This document shows, piece after piece, positions 8,325 to 16,497 of a stretch of 64,000 nt of DNA. The translations under genes and the position numbers were made by a program. Origin of the DNA: CAZDDB01 sp963843285. GTDB taxonomy: Bacteria > Acidobacteriota > HRBIN11 > JAKEFK01. The stretch lies in contig CAWJJO010000018.1 in assembly GCA_963843285.1 (NCBI GenBank), positions 1 to 64,000 of the forward strand, written 5' to 3'. The notes under the pieces are model-generated. The model saw only the letters and a list, made by a program, of their open reading frames with translations. It had not been told where the DNA came from and did not search any database. Each line of letters starts with the position of its first letter. The first letter of the stretch is position 1.

Positions 8325-9884
8325 TTGAGCGCAACAAATTCACAAGCCCCCGTATCGGTCACCCGCGACGAGCGTCTGCTCCAATTCTATCCTTTGATGC
8401 TGGAATTGCATGCCATGGTCGACGTGGATGAAGTTGTCCAGCGCATCCTACAGTTTTGTCTTAAGGCGGTCGATGCTCCTTACGGTCTAATTGCGCTGAT
8501 CGATTATGAGAAGGAGCTGCTGGACATTCGGGCGAAACAAGGGGACATGCTTCGCAAAACGACCAAAATCGCGTTGATGGAGCCTGTGTTCAAAAAGATT
8601 GCCTTTGAATCGCATACCGAGATTGTCAACGAGCATTCCGAATCCTCATTCTATCTTCCATTTTTTCGCGGAGCGCGTTCCGCGGTTTATGTCCCGCTGA
8701 TGTTGCTTCAAACGGCTGTTTCCGTTCAACCATCCACTGTCGAAAAGAAACCGTCCAGCGTTGTCACCATGCTGGTGGTAGCCCTGGAATCCACGCGCCC
8801 ATACCATTTCAAACCGGATCATGTTCGGGCTCTGCAAAAACTTGTGGATGAGATGGTCTTCTTTCTGCGCCGCGCACAACTGGGGGAATACATCCGGTTG
8901 AAAGGGGGCGAGATTACGATTATCGGAAAAAGCAAAATCATGCAGGAAGTGGACCAGTTTGTGGAAAAAGTATCACAGTCCGATTCCACTGTCATTCTTC
9001 TGGGTGAAAGCGGAGTCGGAAAGGAGCTGATTGCGCACGCGATCCACTTTAACAGCAAGCGGCGTGACAAGCCTTTTATTACGGTCAATTGTGGCGGGCT
9101 TACGGAAGAAATTCTCGCGAATGAGTTATTCGGCCACGTCAAGGGATCGTTTACCGGCGCGATCCGCGACCAGATGGGGAAATTTGAGCTTGCCTATCAA
9201 GGCACTTTGTTTCTGGATGAAGTTGCGGACATGAGCATCAAGCTGCAAACGCTGCTGTTGCGGGCCGTCCAACACGGAGAGATTCAGAAGATCGGGGAAA
9301 ACAAGCCAAACAGAAAAGTGAATGTGCGGATCATTTGCGCGACAAATCAAGACATGGAAAAGCTGGTGGCTGAAGGAAAATTTCGCAAGGATCTGTATTA
9401 CAGAGTCAATGTTGTTCCGCTATACATTCCACCGCTGCGGGAACGGAAAGAGGATGTGCCTGTTCTGGTGAATTACTTCGTGGAGAAATTCTGTACACGC
9501 AACGAAATGCCGGTGAAGCGCATTGCGCCTGATGCGATGCGCGTTTTGCAAGACCATGAGTGGCCCGGCAACGTCCGCGAGCTGGAAAATGTCGTGGAGC
9601 CTTTGGTGATTCTCACTGGCGATCCTGTGATTCAGTCCAAGCATCTTCCCGGAAATCTGATGGGTGTATCTACTCCTTCCCCGATTCCGATCCATGGCGC
9701 TTCGCTTCAGGAGAAAATCGCATCCATCGAGTCCTATTTGATCCGTCAGAGCCTGGGAGAAAATGATTGGAACGTTTCGAATACTGCCCGCGGGCTGGGT
9801 CTGACACGTCAGGGGTTGCAAAAGAAGATTCGCAAGTACGCGCTCAAGAAAGGCCGTACTGCTACGGCAGCGTCTTCTCTGTAG
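8325..9884 (+). CDS. Sigma-54-dependent transcriptional activator with GAF sensor and Fis-type HTH
   Basis: AAA+ activator that remodels RNA polymerase-sigma54. Order: GAF domain (about 10-190), AAA+ domain with Walker A GESGVGKE (near 229), the sigma-54 contact loop in its GSFTGA form (near 275), Walker B TLFLDEVADM, the R-finger region RKDLYYRVN, and a C-terminal Fis-like helix-turn-helix (NTARGLGLTRQGLQKKI). No receiver domain is present, so it senses a ligand directly. The start is taken as TTG 8325, five nt after GGAG (8316-8319); GTG 8319 would overlap that site. A mini-ORF MSHSLECR (8302-8328) ends on the TTG and could couple translation. The TAG stop lies in the repeat that follows. 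Confidence 0.9.
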   Translation: MSATNSQAPVSVTRDERLLQFYPLMLELHAMVDVDEVVQRILQFCLKAVDAPYGLIALIDYEKELLDIRAKQGDMLRKTTKIALMEPVFKKIAFESHTEIVNEHSESSFYLPFFRGARSAVYVPLMLLQTAVSVQPSTVEKKPSSVVTMLVVALESTRPYHFKPDHVRALQKLVDEMVFFLRRAQLGEYIRLKGGEITIIGKSKIMQEVDQFVEKVSQSDSTVILLGESGVGKELIAHAIHFNSKRRDKPFITVNCGGLTEEILANELFGHVKGSFTGAIRDQMGKFELAYQGTLFLDEVADMSIKLQTLLLRAVQHGEIQKIGENKPNRKVNVRIICATNQDMEKLVAEGKFRKDLYYRVNVVPLYIPPLRERKEDVPVLVNYFVEKFCTRNEMPVKRIAPDAMRVLQDHEWPGNVRELENVVEPLVILTGDPVIQSKHLPGNLMGVSTPSPIPIHGASLQEKIASIESYLIRQSLGENDWNVSNTARGLGLTRQGLQKKIRKYALKKGRTATAASSL

Positions 9885-9954
9885 GGGCGACCCTTGTGGT
9901 CGCCCGCCCTTTGAGTTCCAATTTCATGAGGGCGACCACGAGGGTCGCCCCTAC
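9881..9954. repeat. GTAGGGGCGACC palindrome containing a stop codon
   Basis: Inverted 25-nt arms (9881-9905 and 9930-9954) with one mismatch. Each arm is itself a hairpin (GGGCGACC, 5-nt loop, GGTCGCCC), so the element can fold as two small stem-loops or one long one. The TAG at 9882-9884 inside GTAGGGG is the stop codon of the sigma-54 activator. It fills nearly all the gap before recG. Confidence 0.9.
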
Positions 9955-9968
9955 GTTAATATAATCTC

Positions 9969-12059
9969 ATGAAGTTATTGCAGCTGTCTTCCAGCATCGA
10001 GAGCGCGCCGATGGTAAATGAAGCGCGCGGGAAGATCTTTCGCGATCACGGGATCCGAACCATCGAAGACTTGATCTGGCACCTTCCGTTTCGTTATGAG
10101 GATTGGAGAATGGTGAAACAGGTCAAGGATCTCGTGGATGGGGAAACAGCTACAGTGGTTGTCCGGGTCAGCCGCAGCCATCTTCAAATCACGCGTCGTC
10201 AATTCAAGATCCTGGAAGTATCCGTTCATGATTCTACCGGCAGCATGGTTGTGCGATTTTTCAATCAACCGTATTTGAAGGACCAGTTTGAGAAGGGGCG
10301 AATGGTTGTTTTGCACGGAGCCGTTCACGTGGATCCCTTTGCAAACGATGGAGAGATGGAGAATCCGCAGTATGAATTCCTGAAGGATGAAGATCCATCG
10401 CAGTATCTTCAGGTGCGTCCTGTCTACGAGCGAGTCGGAACGATCACACCCAAAATGCTGCGCTGGGTCATTCGAAAATGTCTGGATGCGATTCCGATTT
10501 CGGCTTACGGGGAACCGATTTCGGAAGCGCTCCGAAAGAAGTACAAATTGACGGACCGTAGATCTGCGTTTCTGGAGCTGCATTTTCCGGGGCCTGGTGT
10601 CCGGGTGGAAGATCTTCAAAACCGGAGGTCGCAGGGGCACAGGCGGCTGATTTTTGATGAATTCTTCTTGCTGGAGATCGGTCTTGCGTATCGGCGGAAG
10701 GAGCGACCGCACAAGAAACGGACGATCCGCGTGGATGATTCGATTCGCGAGAAGGCAAAGTGGGCGCTTCCGTTTCGGCTGACGTCGGCGCAGAAACGGG
10801 TCACCCGGGAAATTGTCGAGGACATGAAGGCTTCCCCCGTGATGTATCGCCTTCTTCAGGGAGATGTAGGAAGCGGAAAGACGATTGTTGCGTTGATGGC
10901 CTCGATCGTCGCGATTGAAAACGGATTCCAGGTCGCGTTCATGGTGCCGACCGAGCTTCTGGCAGAACAGCATTTCAGCAATATAAAGTATCTCCTGCGT
11001 AATACTAACTATATAGTACGATTGCTGGTCAGCGGCCAGTCCAAGAAGCTGCGCGCGGAGACCCTGGAAGAGATCGCAACGGGGAAATGTCCGCTGGTGA
11101 TTGGGACGCACGCGTTGATTCAGGACCCGGTAACTTTTCACAGGCTCGGGTTAGCGATCATTGATGAACAGCACCGTTTCGGCGTATTGCAGCGCGAAGC
11201 GTTGATCCGCAAGGGAGAAGACCCCGATTGCTTGATCATGACCGCCACACCGATTCCCCGTTCTCTTGCTCTTACGGTGTACGGGGATCTCGAGACATCG
11301 GTGCTGGATGAGCTCCCTCCGGGACGCAAATCGATCGTGACGCGCACGTGGGAGTTGAAGCGGAAAGCCGCGTTGTATCATCGCGCCGCCAACGCGGTGA
11401 GCCAGGGAAGACAGGTTTACGTATTATGTCCACTGATTGAAGAATCGGAGAAGCTGCAACTTTCGGCGGCCGAACAGCTCGCCGCAGAGTTGCGGAAAGC
11501 ATTTCCCGATTTGAAGATCGGGCTGATGCATGGCTCAGTTCCAGCCCGCGATCGCGAACAAATCATGCGCGAATTTCTGGAGCGGCAGATCCAGATGTTG
11601 GTCTCCACTACGGTGATTGAAGTGGGGATCGATGTTCCAAACGCAAGCATGATGGTGATTGAACATGCGGAGAGATTCGGGTTGTCGCAACTGCACCAGC
11701 TTCGCGGCCGCGTCGGGCGCGGGCCTGAACAATCCTATTGCTATCTGCTGGTTCCATCGGACTCGAGGTTAACGGAGGAAGCGCAGCGACGGATCAAAGC
11801 GATGGTCAGCACTCAGGATGGATTCAAAATCGCTGAAACGGATCTACAGATTCGGGGTCCAGGAGAGTTGACTGGAACCCGGCAATCAGGACTTCCCACG
11901 TTTCGAATTGGAAATCTGCTGCTGGATCAAAAGATTCTGGAAGTCGCCAGAAAAGAAGCGTTTCAATATGTGGAAAGCCTGAAAGGAAAGCCCGAACTGT
12001 TGAAGAGCTTTTTTCAGAAATACTGGAATAACCGGTTCGGTTTAATTCAGGTTGGTTGA
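9969..12059 (+). CDS. recG: ATP-dependent DNA helicase RecG
   Basis: Branch-migration helicase that reverses stalled forks and processes R-loops and Holliday junctions. The 696 residues include the N-terminal wedge/OB domain (about 20-200), the helicase core with Walker A GDVGSGKT at about 298-305, motif II DEQH near 398, the TATPIPRSLALT block, HGSVPARDRE, motif VI QLRGRVGRG, and the TRQSGLPTFRIGNL TRG region. It is full length and intact. Its last 18 nt overlap the convergent small gene at 12042. Only a palindrome lies upstream, so its promoter is probably within or before the preceding gene. Confidence 0.97.
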   Translation: MKLLQLSSSIESAPMVNEARGKIFRDHGIRTIEDLIWHLPFRYEDWRMVKQVKDLVDGETATVVVRVSRSHLQITRRQFKILEVSVHDSTGSMVVRFFNQPYLKDQFEKGRMVVLHGAVHVDPFANDGEMENPQYEFLKDEDPSQYLQVRPVYERVGTITPKMLRWVIRKCLDAIPISAYGEPISEALRKKYKLTDRRSAFLELHFPGPGVRVEDLQNRRSQGHRRLIFDEFFLLEIGLAYRRKERPHKKRTIRVDDSIREKAKWALPFRLTSAQKRVTREIVEDMKASPVMYRLLQGDVGSGKTIVALMASIVAIENGFQVAFMVPTELLAEQHFSNIKYLLRNTNYIVRLLVSGQSKKLRAETLEEIATGKCPLVIGTHALIQDPVTFHRLGLAIIDEQHRFGVLQREALIRKGEDPDCLIMTATPIPRSLALTVYGDLETSVLDELPPGRKSIVTRTWELKRKAALYHRAANAVSQGRQVYVLCPLIEESEKLQLSAAEQLAAELRKAFPDLKIGLMHGSVPARDREQIMREFLERQIQMLVSTTVIEVGIDVPNASMMVIEHAERFGLSQLHQLRGRVGRGPEQSYCYLLVPSDSRLTEEAQRRIKAMVSTQDGFKIAETDLQIRGPGELTGTRQSGLPTFRIGNLLLDQKILEVARKEAFQYVESLKGKPELLKSFFQKYWNNRFGLIQVG

Positions 12060-12278
12060 CGACGAATCCGGCGGTTCCGGCTCCGTCTTTTTCTTCAGAC
12101 CAAAATACGTTATCAGGCGTGACCAGTAAATTTTGACGACCACCATCACCGCGGCAAGCGCGCCGAGCAACGCCTGCAACGCCATACTTCCGGATCCGGG
12201 ATCCAGATATGCCTGTGCAGGGAGTGCAAAGACCAAAAAGCTCCAGATCAACGTTAGAGAAAAAATCCACTTTTTCAT
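12042..12278 (-). CDS. Small membrane protein with YLDPGSGS motif
   Basis: A 78-residue protein with a signal peptide-like N-terminus (MKKWIFSLTLIWSF... ending ALPAQA), then the mature start YLDPGSGSMALQALLGALAA, one further hydrophobic segment, a basic stretch, and a Pro/Glu/Ser tail. The AYLDPGSGS-plus-TM pattern is a recurring small bacterial membrane protein of unknown function, often seen near exopolysaccharide or alkaline-phosphatase-like genes. The coding region converges with recG and overlaps its end by 18 nt. Confidence 0.75.
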   Translation of the reverse strand: MKKWIFSLTLIWSFLVFALPAQAYLDPGSGSMALQALLGALAAVMVVVKIYWSRLITYFGLKKKTEPEPPDSSSTNLN

Positions 12279-12390
12279 ATGCTGTCAAATATACTTTATT
12301 TCATGCTGAGACGCAAAACCGTTTGTACCGCCGGCCTTTCGTCGGCATGCACAGACGGAAGGATTTCTCGCAAAGCCGCGGGGGGAGGGA

Positions 12391-12471
12391 AACCACAGAT
12401 GAACACAGATGAACACAGATATTCTTACTCAAACCCTGCTCATCTGTGTTCATCTGTGTTCATCTGTGGTT
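12391..12471. repeat. CACAGATGAA-word palindrome
   Basis: Perfect 30-nt inverted arms (12391-12420 and 12442-12471), each being three tandem copies of a CACAGATGAA unit, around a 21-nt spacer. The preceding bases (12322-12385) contain a smaller GCCGG/CGGC stem and the word CTCGCAAAGCCGC, which recurs near 32540 and 37200. The element lies just upstream of the DUF2520 gene. The tandem unit is only 10 nt and inverted, so this is not a CRISPR. Confidence 0.9.
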
Positions 12472-12520
12472 CCATCCTCCTCCGCTTGCAAGAGAAGAGA
12501 GGTTCCCATATATTCACGTC

Positions 12521-13408
12521 ATGGCTGGACTGGAAGAGATTTCATGGATTGGCTGCGGCAGGGTGGGACGCACTCTGGCCCGCGCGCTCAAGAATGCCGG
12601 TTACCGGACGGGTGTTGTCCTCTGCAAACATCCTGAAAATGCCCAAACGGCGGTCGGTTTCATCGGCGCCGGGACACCCGGGAAACAGCTGAGTTCGGCC
12701 GTTGCATCAGGGACAATCCATTTCCTGACCACGAATGATGATGCGCTTGCTGATGTAGTGCGCGAGATTGCGTCGCTAAATGCCGGCTCGCTCAAGGGCC
12801 ATTACTTCTTCCATACCAGCGGTTTTCTAGGTTCTACAGCATTAGAACCTTTGCAGCAAAAAGGAGCGGAAATCGGATCCATCCACCCGCTGCAAGTATT
12901 TGCCGATCCGGAAAAGGCGCTGGAGACTCTTCCCGGAATCTATTATGCAATCGAAGGCACGGACCGCGCGATGGAGCTTGCAGTGCGAATTGTAGACAGT
13001 CTTCAGGGAAAATTGCTCTTGATTCCCGAAGGCCGCAAAGTGCTGTATCACGTCGCCGGTGTGTTTGTCGCAAACTATCTGACCGTGCTTGTGGAATATG
13101 CGCTCAGTATCATGGAAGATCTGGGTGAGACGCCTGAAGATGCGTATCAGGCGTTCCTGCCGTTAATGGTGGGCGCGTTGGAAAATATCGAAGCATTTGG
13201 TACCGCTCAAGCCTTGACCGGCCCGGTTGCAAGAGGGGATACGCAGACGATCCGGGGTCATCTAAAAGACCTAAAAGAATTTCGTCCTGAATTTCTTCGC
13301 GCGTATCAGGTTCTGGGTCAGGAGGCAGTTCAGCTTGCGCTTCGGAGCGGCAGGCTGACTGCGGAACGCGCCAGGAGCTTGGACAAAATGCTTCAAGAGA
13401 AATCATGA
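12521..13408 (+). CDS. Rossmann-like plus DUF2520 domain protein (predicted NADP-dependent oxidoreductase-like)
   Basis: The N-terminal Rossmann fold (SWIGCGRVGRTLARAL at about 8-23) resembles F420/NADP reductases and ProC. The C-terminal part, with the IHPLQVF and HVAGVFVANYLTVL blocks, is the DUF2520 helical domain. It is one of a conserved family whose substrate is not established. The start is ATG 12521 (295 residues); upstream in-frame codons come from the palindrome and are rejected. It overlaps the dehydrogenase gene by 4 nt (ATGA), so the two are likely co-translated. Confidence 0.82.
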   Translation: MAGLEEISWIGCGRVGRTLARALKNAGYRTGVVLCKHPENAQTAVGFIGAGTPGKQLSSAVASGTIHFLTTNDDALADVVREIASLNAGSLKGHYFFHTSGFLGSTALEPLQQKGAEIGSIHPLQVFADPEKALETLPGIYYAIEGTDRAMELAVRIVDSLQGKLLLIPEGRKVLYHVAGVFVANYLTVLVEYALSIMEDLGETPEDAYQAFLPLMVGALENIEAFGTAQALTGPVARGDTQTIRGHLKDLKEFRPEFLRAYQVLGQEAVQLALRSGRLTAERARSLDKMLQEKS

Positions 13409-14433
13409 AAGCCGTTTATTTTTATCGGCATGGCGGGCCGGAAGTACTGACTTACGGAGATTTGCCTGAGCCCGAAATCGGACCGCAGGATGTATTGGTA
13501 CACGTTCATGCTGCCGCGATGAATCATCTGGATCTCTGGATGCGTCGCGGGCTTCCCGGCAGAACGGTTCCGATGCCGCACATCGGCGGTTGCGAAGGAG
13601 CGGGGCAGGTTTCCAGAGTCGGCTCCAATGTAACCGGCATCAAAGAAGGCGATCCTGTAATGATTACGCCCGGCTGGTCCTGCAACAGGTGCGAAGCCTG
13701 TATGAGCAATCAAGACAGCATGTGTTTGTCCTATGGAATGATCGGTGTGAAGCGGCCCGGTTGTTTTGCTGAATTCGTTTCTGTGCCGGCTGAAACGTTG
13801 CATCCGCTTCCTTCGAACTTGAATTATCAGGAAGCGGCTTCGATCCCGCTTGTGTTTCTAACCGCATGGCACATGCTGGTGGATCGCGCACGAGTGCGTC
13901 CCGGTGAAGATGTTTTGATTCAGGCGGCAGGAAGCGGAGTGGGAATCGCCGGAATCCAGATTGCAAAGTTGCTTGGAGCGCGAGTCATTGCAACGGCGAG
14001 CACGAACTTGAAACTGGAGAAGGCGAGGGCGCTTGGGGCCGATGTTTTGATCAACTATACCGAAAAGAACTTTGCGGATGAGATCCGTTCGATCACTGCA
14101 AAACGCGGCGTAGATGTCATCCTGGAGCATACGGGCGCAGAACGGTGGGACCAGAACATCCTGTCATTGGCCCGTAACGGCAGACTCGTTACCTGCGGTG
14201 CGACATCGGGGGCCGAAGTGAAAACCGATCTGCGTTATATCTACAGCAAGCAGCTCAGCATTATTGGTAGTTACATGGGCGGCAAACGGGATCTGATCGA
14301 AATGCTGCGTTTTGTGCGGGAAGGGAAGTTGAAGCCGGTGATCGATTCTGTGTTTCCTCTTCCCGAATTACGGCAGGCCCACGAGAAGATGGAAGATCGC
14401 AACGTTTTCGGTAAAATCGTAATCGTTCCATAA
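13405..14433 (+). CDS. Medium-chain dehydrogenase/reductase (zinc-binding alcohol dehydrogenase-like)
   Basis: NAD(P)H-dependent oxidoreductase of the MDR superfamily, 342 residues. The structural-zinc lobe is intact (CNRCEACMSNQDSMC, four cysteines near 92-106), and the nucleotide fold shows AAGSGVGIAGIQIAKL. The catalytic-zinc positions are not those of alcohol dehydrogenase: GHE is replaced by GCE in the IGGCEGAG block and the first ligand region reads MNHLDLW. This is typical of the quinone-reductase or enoyl-reductase-like subgroup, so a classical alcohol dehydrogenase reaction is doubtful. It is coupled to the DUF2520 gene. The substrate is unknown. Confidence 0.88.
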   Translation: MKAVYFYRHGGPEVLTYGDLPEPEIGPQDVLVHVHAAAMNHLDLWMRRGLPGRTVPMPHIGGCEGAGQVSRVGSNVTGIKEGDPVMITPGWSCNRCEACMSNQDSMCLSYGMIGVKRPGCFAEFVSVPAETLHPLPSNLNYQEAASIPLVFLTAWHMLVDRARVRPGEDVLIQAAGSGVGIAGIQIAKLLGARVIATASTNLKLEKARALGADVLINYTEKNFADEIRSITAKRGVDVILEHTGAERWDQNILSLARNGRLVTCGATSGAEVKTDLRYIYSKQLSIIGSYMGGKRDLIEMLRFVREGKLKPVIDSVFPLPELRQAHEKMEDRNVFGKIVIVP

Positions 14434-14445
14434 TAGGATGATCCT

Positions 14446-15579
14446 ATGACGCTCGCTTCTTACGCGATTCGCAACGATCAAAGCCGCGGACGCAAATATC
14501 CCGAACCGGAACATCCCTACCGCTCTCCTTTTTCGCGTGACCGCGACCGCATCATTCATTCACGAGCCTTTCGCAGGCTCGAATACAAGACCCAGGTATT
14601 CGTAAATCATGAAGGCGATCACTACCGCACGCGCCTGACGCATAGCATTGAGGTCGCGCAAATCTCCCGAACGGTTTCCGGCGCGCTTGGACTGAACACC
14701 GATCTTGCGGAGTGTCTGGCTCTTTCGCACGATATGGGACATCCGCCGTTCGGCCATTCCGGACAGGATGTGCTGGATGAATTGATGAAGAACTATGGCG
14801 GATTCGAGCACAACCTGCAGACACTGCGGATCGTGGAACAACTGGAAGAGAAATACATCGAGTTTCCGGGTCTCAATCTGACGTTCGAAGCGCGCGAAGG
14901 AATCGTAAAGCACAGCGCGAACTACAAAGGCGTGGCGAAGCAGCCACAATCTTTGAAGGAGTATTCACTGGATGAATTGCCTCCTCTCGAAGCGCAGATT
15001 ATCGATCTTTGCGATGAAATCGCGTACAACAATCATGATCTCGATGATGGTCTGGAATCACGGCTGCTGGATTTGGATGATCTGATGAAAAACGTACGCA
15101 TTTTCCGCGAACTGTATGAGAAAGTGAAAGCGAAGCATCCTGCGGCGCCGCAGCGCCAGCTCATAAACGCGACAATCATCCAGTTGATTAATCTTCTCGT
15201 TACCGATTTGATCGAGAATATTGAGCGAACCGTACAAAAAGAAAACATCCGCACACTGGAAGATGTTCGCAAAGCGCCCCGCAAGCTCGTTTCATTTAGT
15301 GATTCCGTTGCGGAGATGAATCGCGAGCTCAAGAAGTACTTGTTCCATGAGATGTACAACCACTATCGTGTGCGGCGCATGAAGAGCAAGGCGTGTCGCA
15401 TTCTGGAAGCATTGTTTAAAGCGTATCAGGAGGATCCCGGGTTGTTGCCGGCGAGACACCAGGAAAAGATGAAAACGGATGGAAAGGAACGGATCATTTG
15501 TGATTATGTTGCCGGAATGACCGATCGGTTTGCCATTGACGAATATCAGAAATTGTTTGATCCGCGGGAGAAAGTCTGA
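14446..15579 (+). CDS. dgt: Deoxyguanosinetriphosphate triphosphohydrolase-like HD protein
   Basis: HD-superfamily hydrolase that cleaves dNTPs to deoxynucleoside and tripolyphosphate. At 377 residues it is the shorter Dgt-like type. Metal ligands are visible in RTRLTHSIEVAQ (His), LSHDMGHPPFGHSGQ (HD pair) and the later EIAYNNHDLDDGLE (Asp). The N-terminal DRDRIIHSRAFRRLEYKTQV block is diagnostic. Its last base overlaps the first base of moaDE (TGATG). It is the third gene of a rightward run from 12521. Confidence 0.93.
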   Translation: MTLASYAIRNDQSRGRKYPEPEHPYRSPFSRDRDRIIHSRAFRRLEYKTQVFVNHEGDHYRTRLTHSIEVAQISRTVSGALGLNTDLAECLALSHDMGHPPFGHSGQDVLDELMKNYGGFEHNLQTLRIVEQLEEKYIEFPGLNLTFEAREGIVKHSANYKGVAKQPQSLKEYSLDELPPLEAQIIDLCDEIAYNNHDLDDGLESRLLDLDDLMKNVRIFRELYEKVKAKHPAAPQRQLINATIIQLINLLVTDLIENIERTVQKENIRTLEDVRKAPRKLVSFSDSVAEMNRELKKYLFHEMYNHYRVRRMKSKACRILEALFKAYQEDPGLLPARHQEKMKTDGKERIICDYVAGMTDRFAIDEYQKLFDPREKV

Positions 15580-16232
15580 TGGCGGTACGCGTTCAACTCT
15601 TTGCCGCGTTTGCCGAGTTTACCGGCACGCGGGAAATGCAAGTCCCATTTCGGGAAGGGATGACCTGCAAAGATTTGTGGAACTCGATTCGAGAATCGAA
15701 TCCCAGGATCGCGGAGATTCCTCCGCTGTTTGCGATTGCCGAAGAATACGTACGCCCGGATGCTCTGCTGAAAGACGGTGATTCAGTGATGTTGTTCCCC
15801 CCGGTTAGCGGCGGGTCTGCAACCTATATATATGAAGACACGCTTTCGGTGGAGCGCGCGCTGGAAGCGATCCGGCACGAGAACGGGGGAGGAGAAGCAA
15901 TTTTTATCGGCAGAGTCCGGCGCCATAGCGACGGGAGAATCATCCGCCATCTTTCTTATGAATGCCAGAAATCTATGGCGGAGAAGGAAATCGCAAAAAT
16001 CATCGATGAGATGTTTACAAAATGGCCGCTCGTCAACGTGAATTTCCAGCACAGGATCGGGAAACTGGAAGTTGGCGAAATCGCGGTGATCGTGGCTGTT
16101 TCCGCGGAGCATCGCCGCGAGGCGCTTGAGGCATGCCGGTACGGGATCGATGAGTTAAAACATCGCGTGCCGATCTGGAAAAAGGAAGTTTCCGAGACTG
16201 GTGAAGAGTGGGTGGGAATTTGTGAGCATTGA
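15579..16232 (+). CDS. MoaD-MoaE fusion, molybdopterin synthase
   Basis: Both subunits of molybdopterin synthase in one 217-residue chain. Residues 1-79 are a ubiquitin-like MoaD ending in PPVSGG (Gly78-Gly79); residues 80-217 are MoaE, with the catalytic lysines in KHRVPIWKKE. MoaD works through a C-terminal Gly-Gly thiocarboxylate, here buried before Ser80, so the chain must be cleaved after Gly79 or work differently. Mycobacterial MoaX, an analogous fusion, is known to be cleaved. It overlaps dgt by 1 nt. No other moa genes are in the window. Confidence 0.92.
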   Translation: MAVRVQLFAAFAEFTGTREMQVPFREGMTCKDLWNSIRESNPRIAEIPPLFAIAEEYVRPDALLKDGDSVMLFPPVSGGSATYIYEDTLSVERALEAIRHENGGGEAIFIGRVRRHSDGRIIRHLSYECQKSMAEKEIAKIIDEMFTKWPLVNVNFQHRIGKLEVGEIAVIVAVSAEHRREALEACRYGIDELKHRVPIWKKEVSETGEEWVGICEH

Positions 16233-16243
16233 CTAGAAAACCT

Positions 16244-16315
16244 GGAGTCGCGGGCCTCCGTGCCCGCCGTCTATGGACCATTCTCGAAACTGGCGGGCAG
16301 GGACGCCCTCCGCTA
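16244..16315. repeat. GCGGGC hairpin element, two copies facing each other
   Basis: The first hairpin is GCGGGC-ctccgt-GCCCGC (16250-16267). The second, weaker one is GGGC-agggac-GCCC (16295-16308) on the other orientation. The 3' half of the first (GCCCGCC) also pairs with the 5' half of the second (GGCGGGC). Both loops are six bases. The outer sequence reads CTGGAGTCGCGGGCCTCCG, a form that recurs at 34744-34775 and 38564-38641. It sits between moaDE and a small membrane gene. Confidence 0.75.
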
Positions 16316-16335
16316 CAAGACTGAGCGTACGGAAA

Positions 16336-16497
16336 ATGTGGATAGGCAAATTACTCGAGCTGGTAGGCATGATCGTCGTACTATCCGGTTTTCTATTCGG
16401 AGTGAAATACAGTTTGATCAAATTTGAGCTGGGCGCGCTCGCTGCGGGCAGCGCCATTTTCTATTTTGGGTACTTGCTCGAAAAAAAGTCCGCATGA
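16336..16497 (+). CDS. Small two-TM membrane protein
   Basis: A 53-residue protein from ATG 16336 with two hydrophobic helices (about 8-26 and 29-45) and a KKSA tail. Its stop overlaps the start of the M1 peptidase gene by 4 nt (ATGA), which supports it being translated. It resembles small DUF-type inner-membrane proteins with no known function. The Shine-Dalgarno is poor (CGGAAA immediately before the ATG). A start further upstream (16273) would read through the repeat and is rejected. Confidence 0.6.
   Translation: MWIGKLLELVGMIVVLSGFLFGVKYSLIKFELGALAAGSAIFYFGYLLEKKSA

Noticed and set aside
8302..8328. Mini-ORF MSHSLECR as a regulatory leader peptide
   Set aside because: Its overlap with the TTG start is suggestive, but nine codons without other support are not enough to call a feature.
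9975..11141. 388-codon frame antisense to recG
   Set aside because: recG is unambiguous over the same bases; the antisense product is low-complexity and without motifs.
12391..12471. Tandem CACAGATGAA units as a possible CRISPR or minisatellite
   Set aside because: Units are 10 nt with no spacers and the two arms are inverted; no cas genes in the window.
13405..14433. Loss of catalytic zinc ligands in the dehydrogenase as a novelty
   Set aside because: Whole subgroups of the MDR superfamily naturally lack GHE, so this is expected for quinone-reductase-like members.
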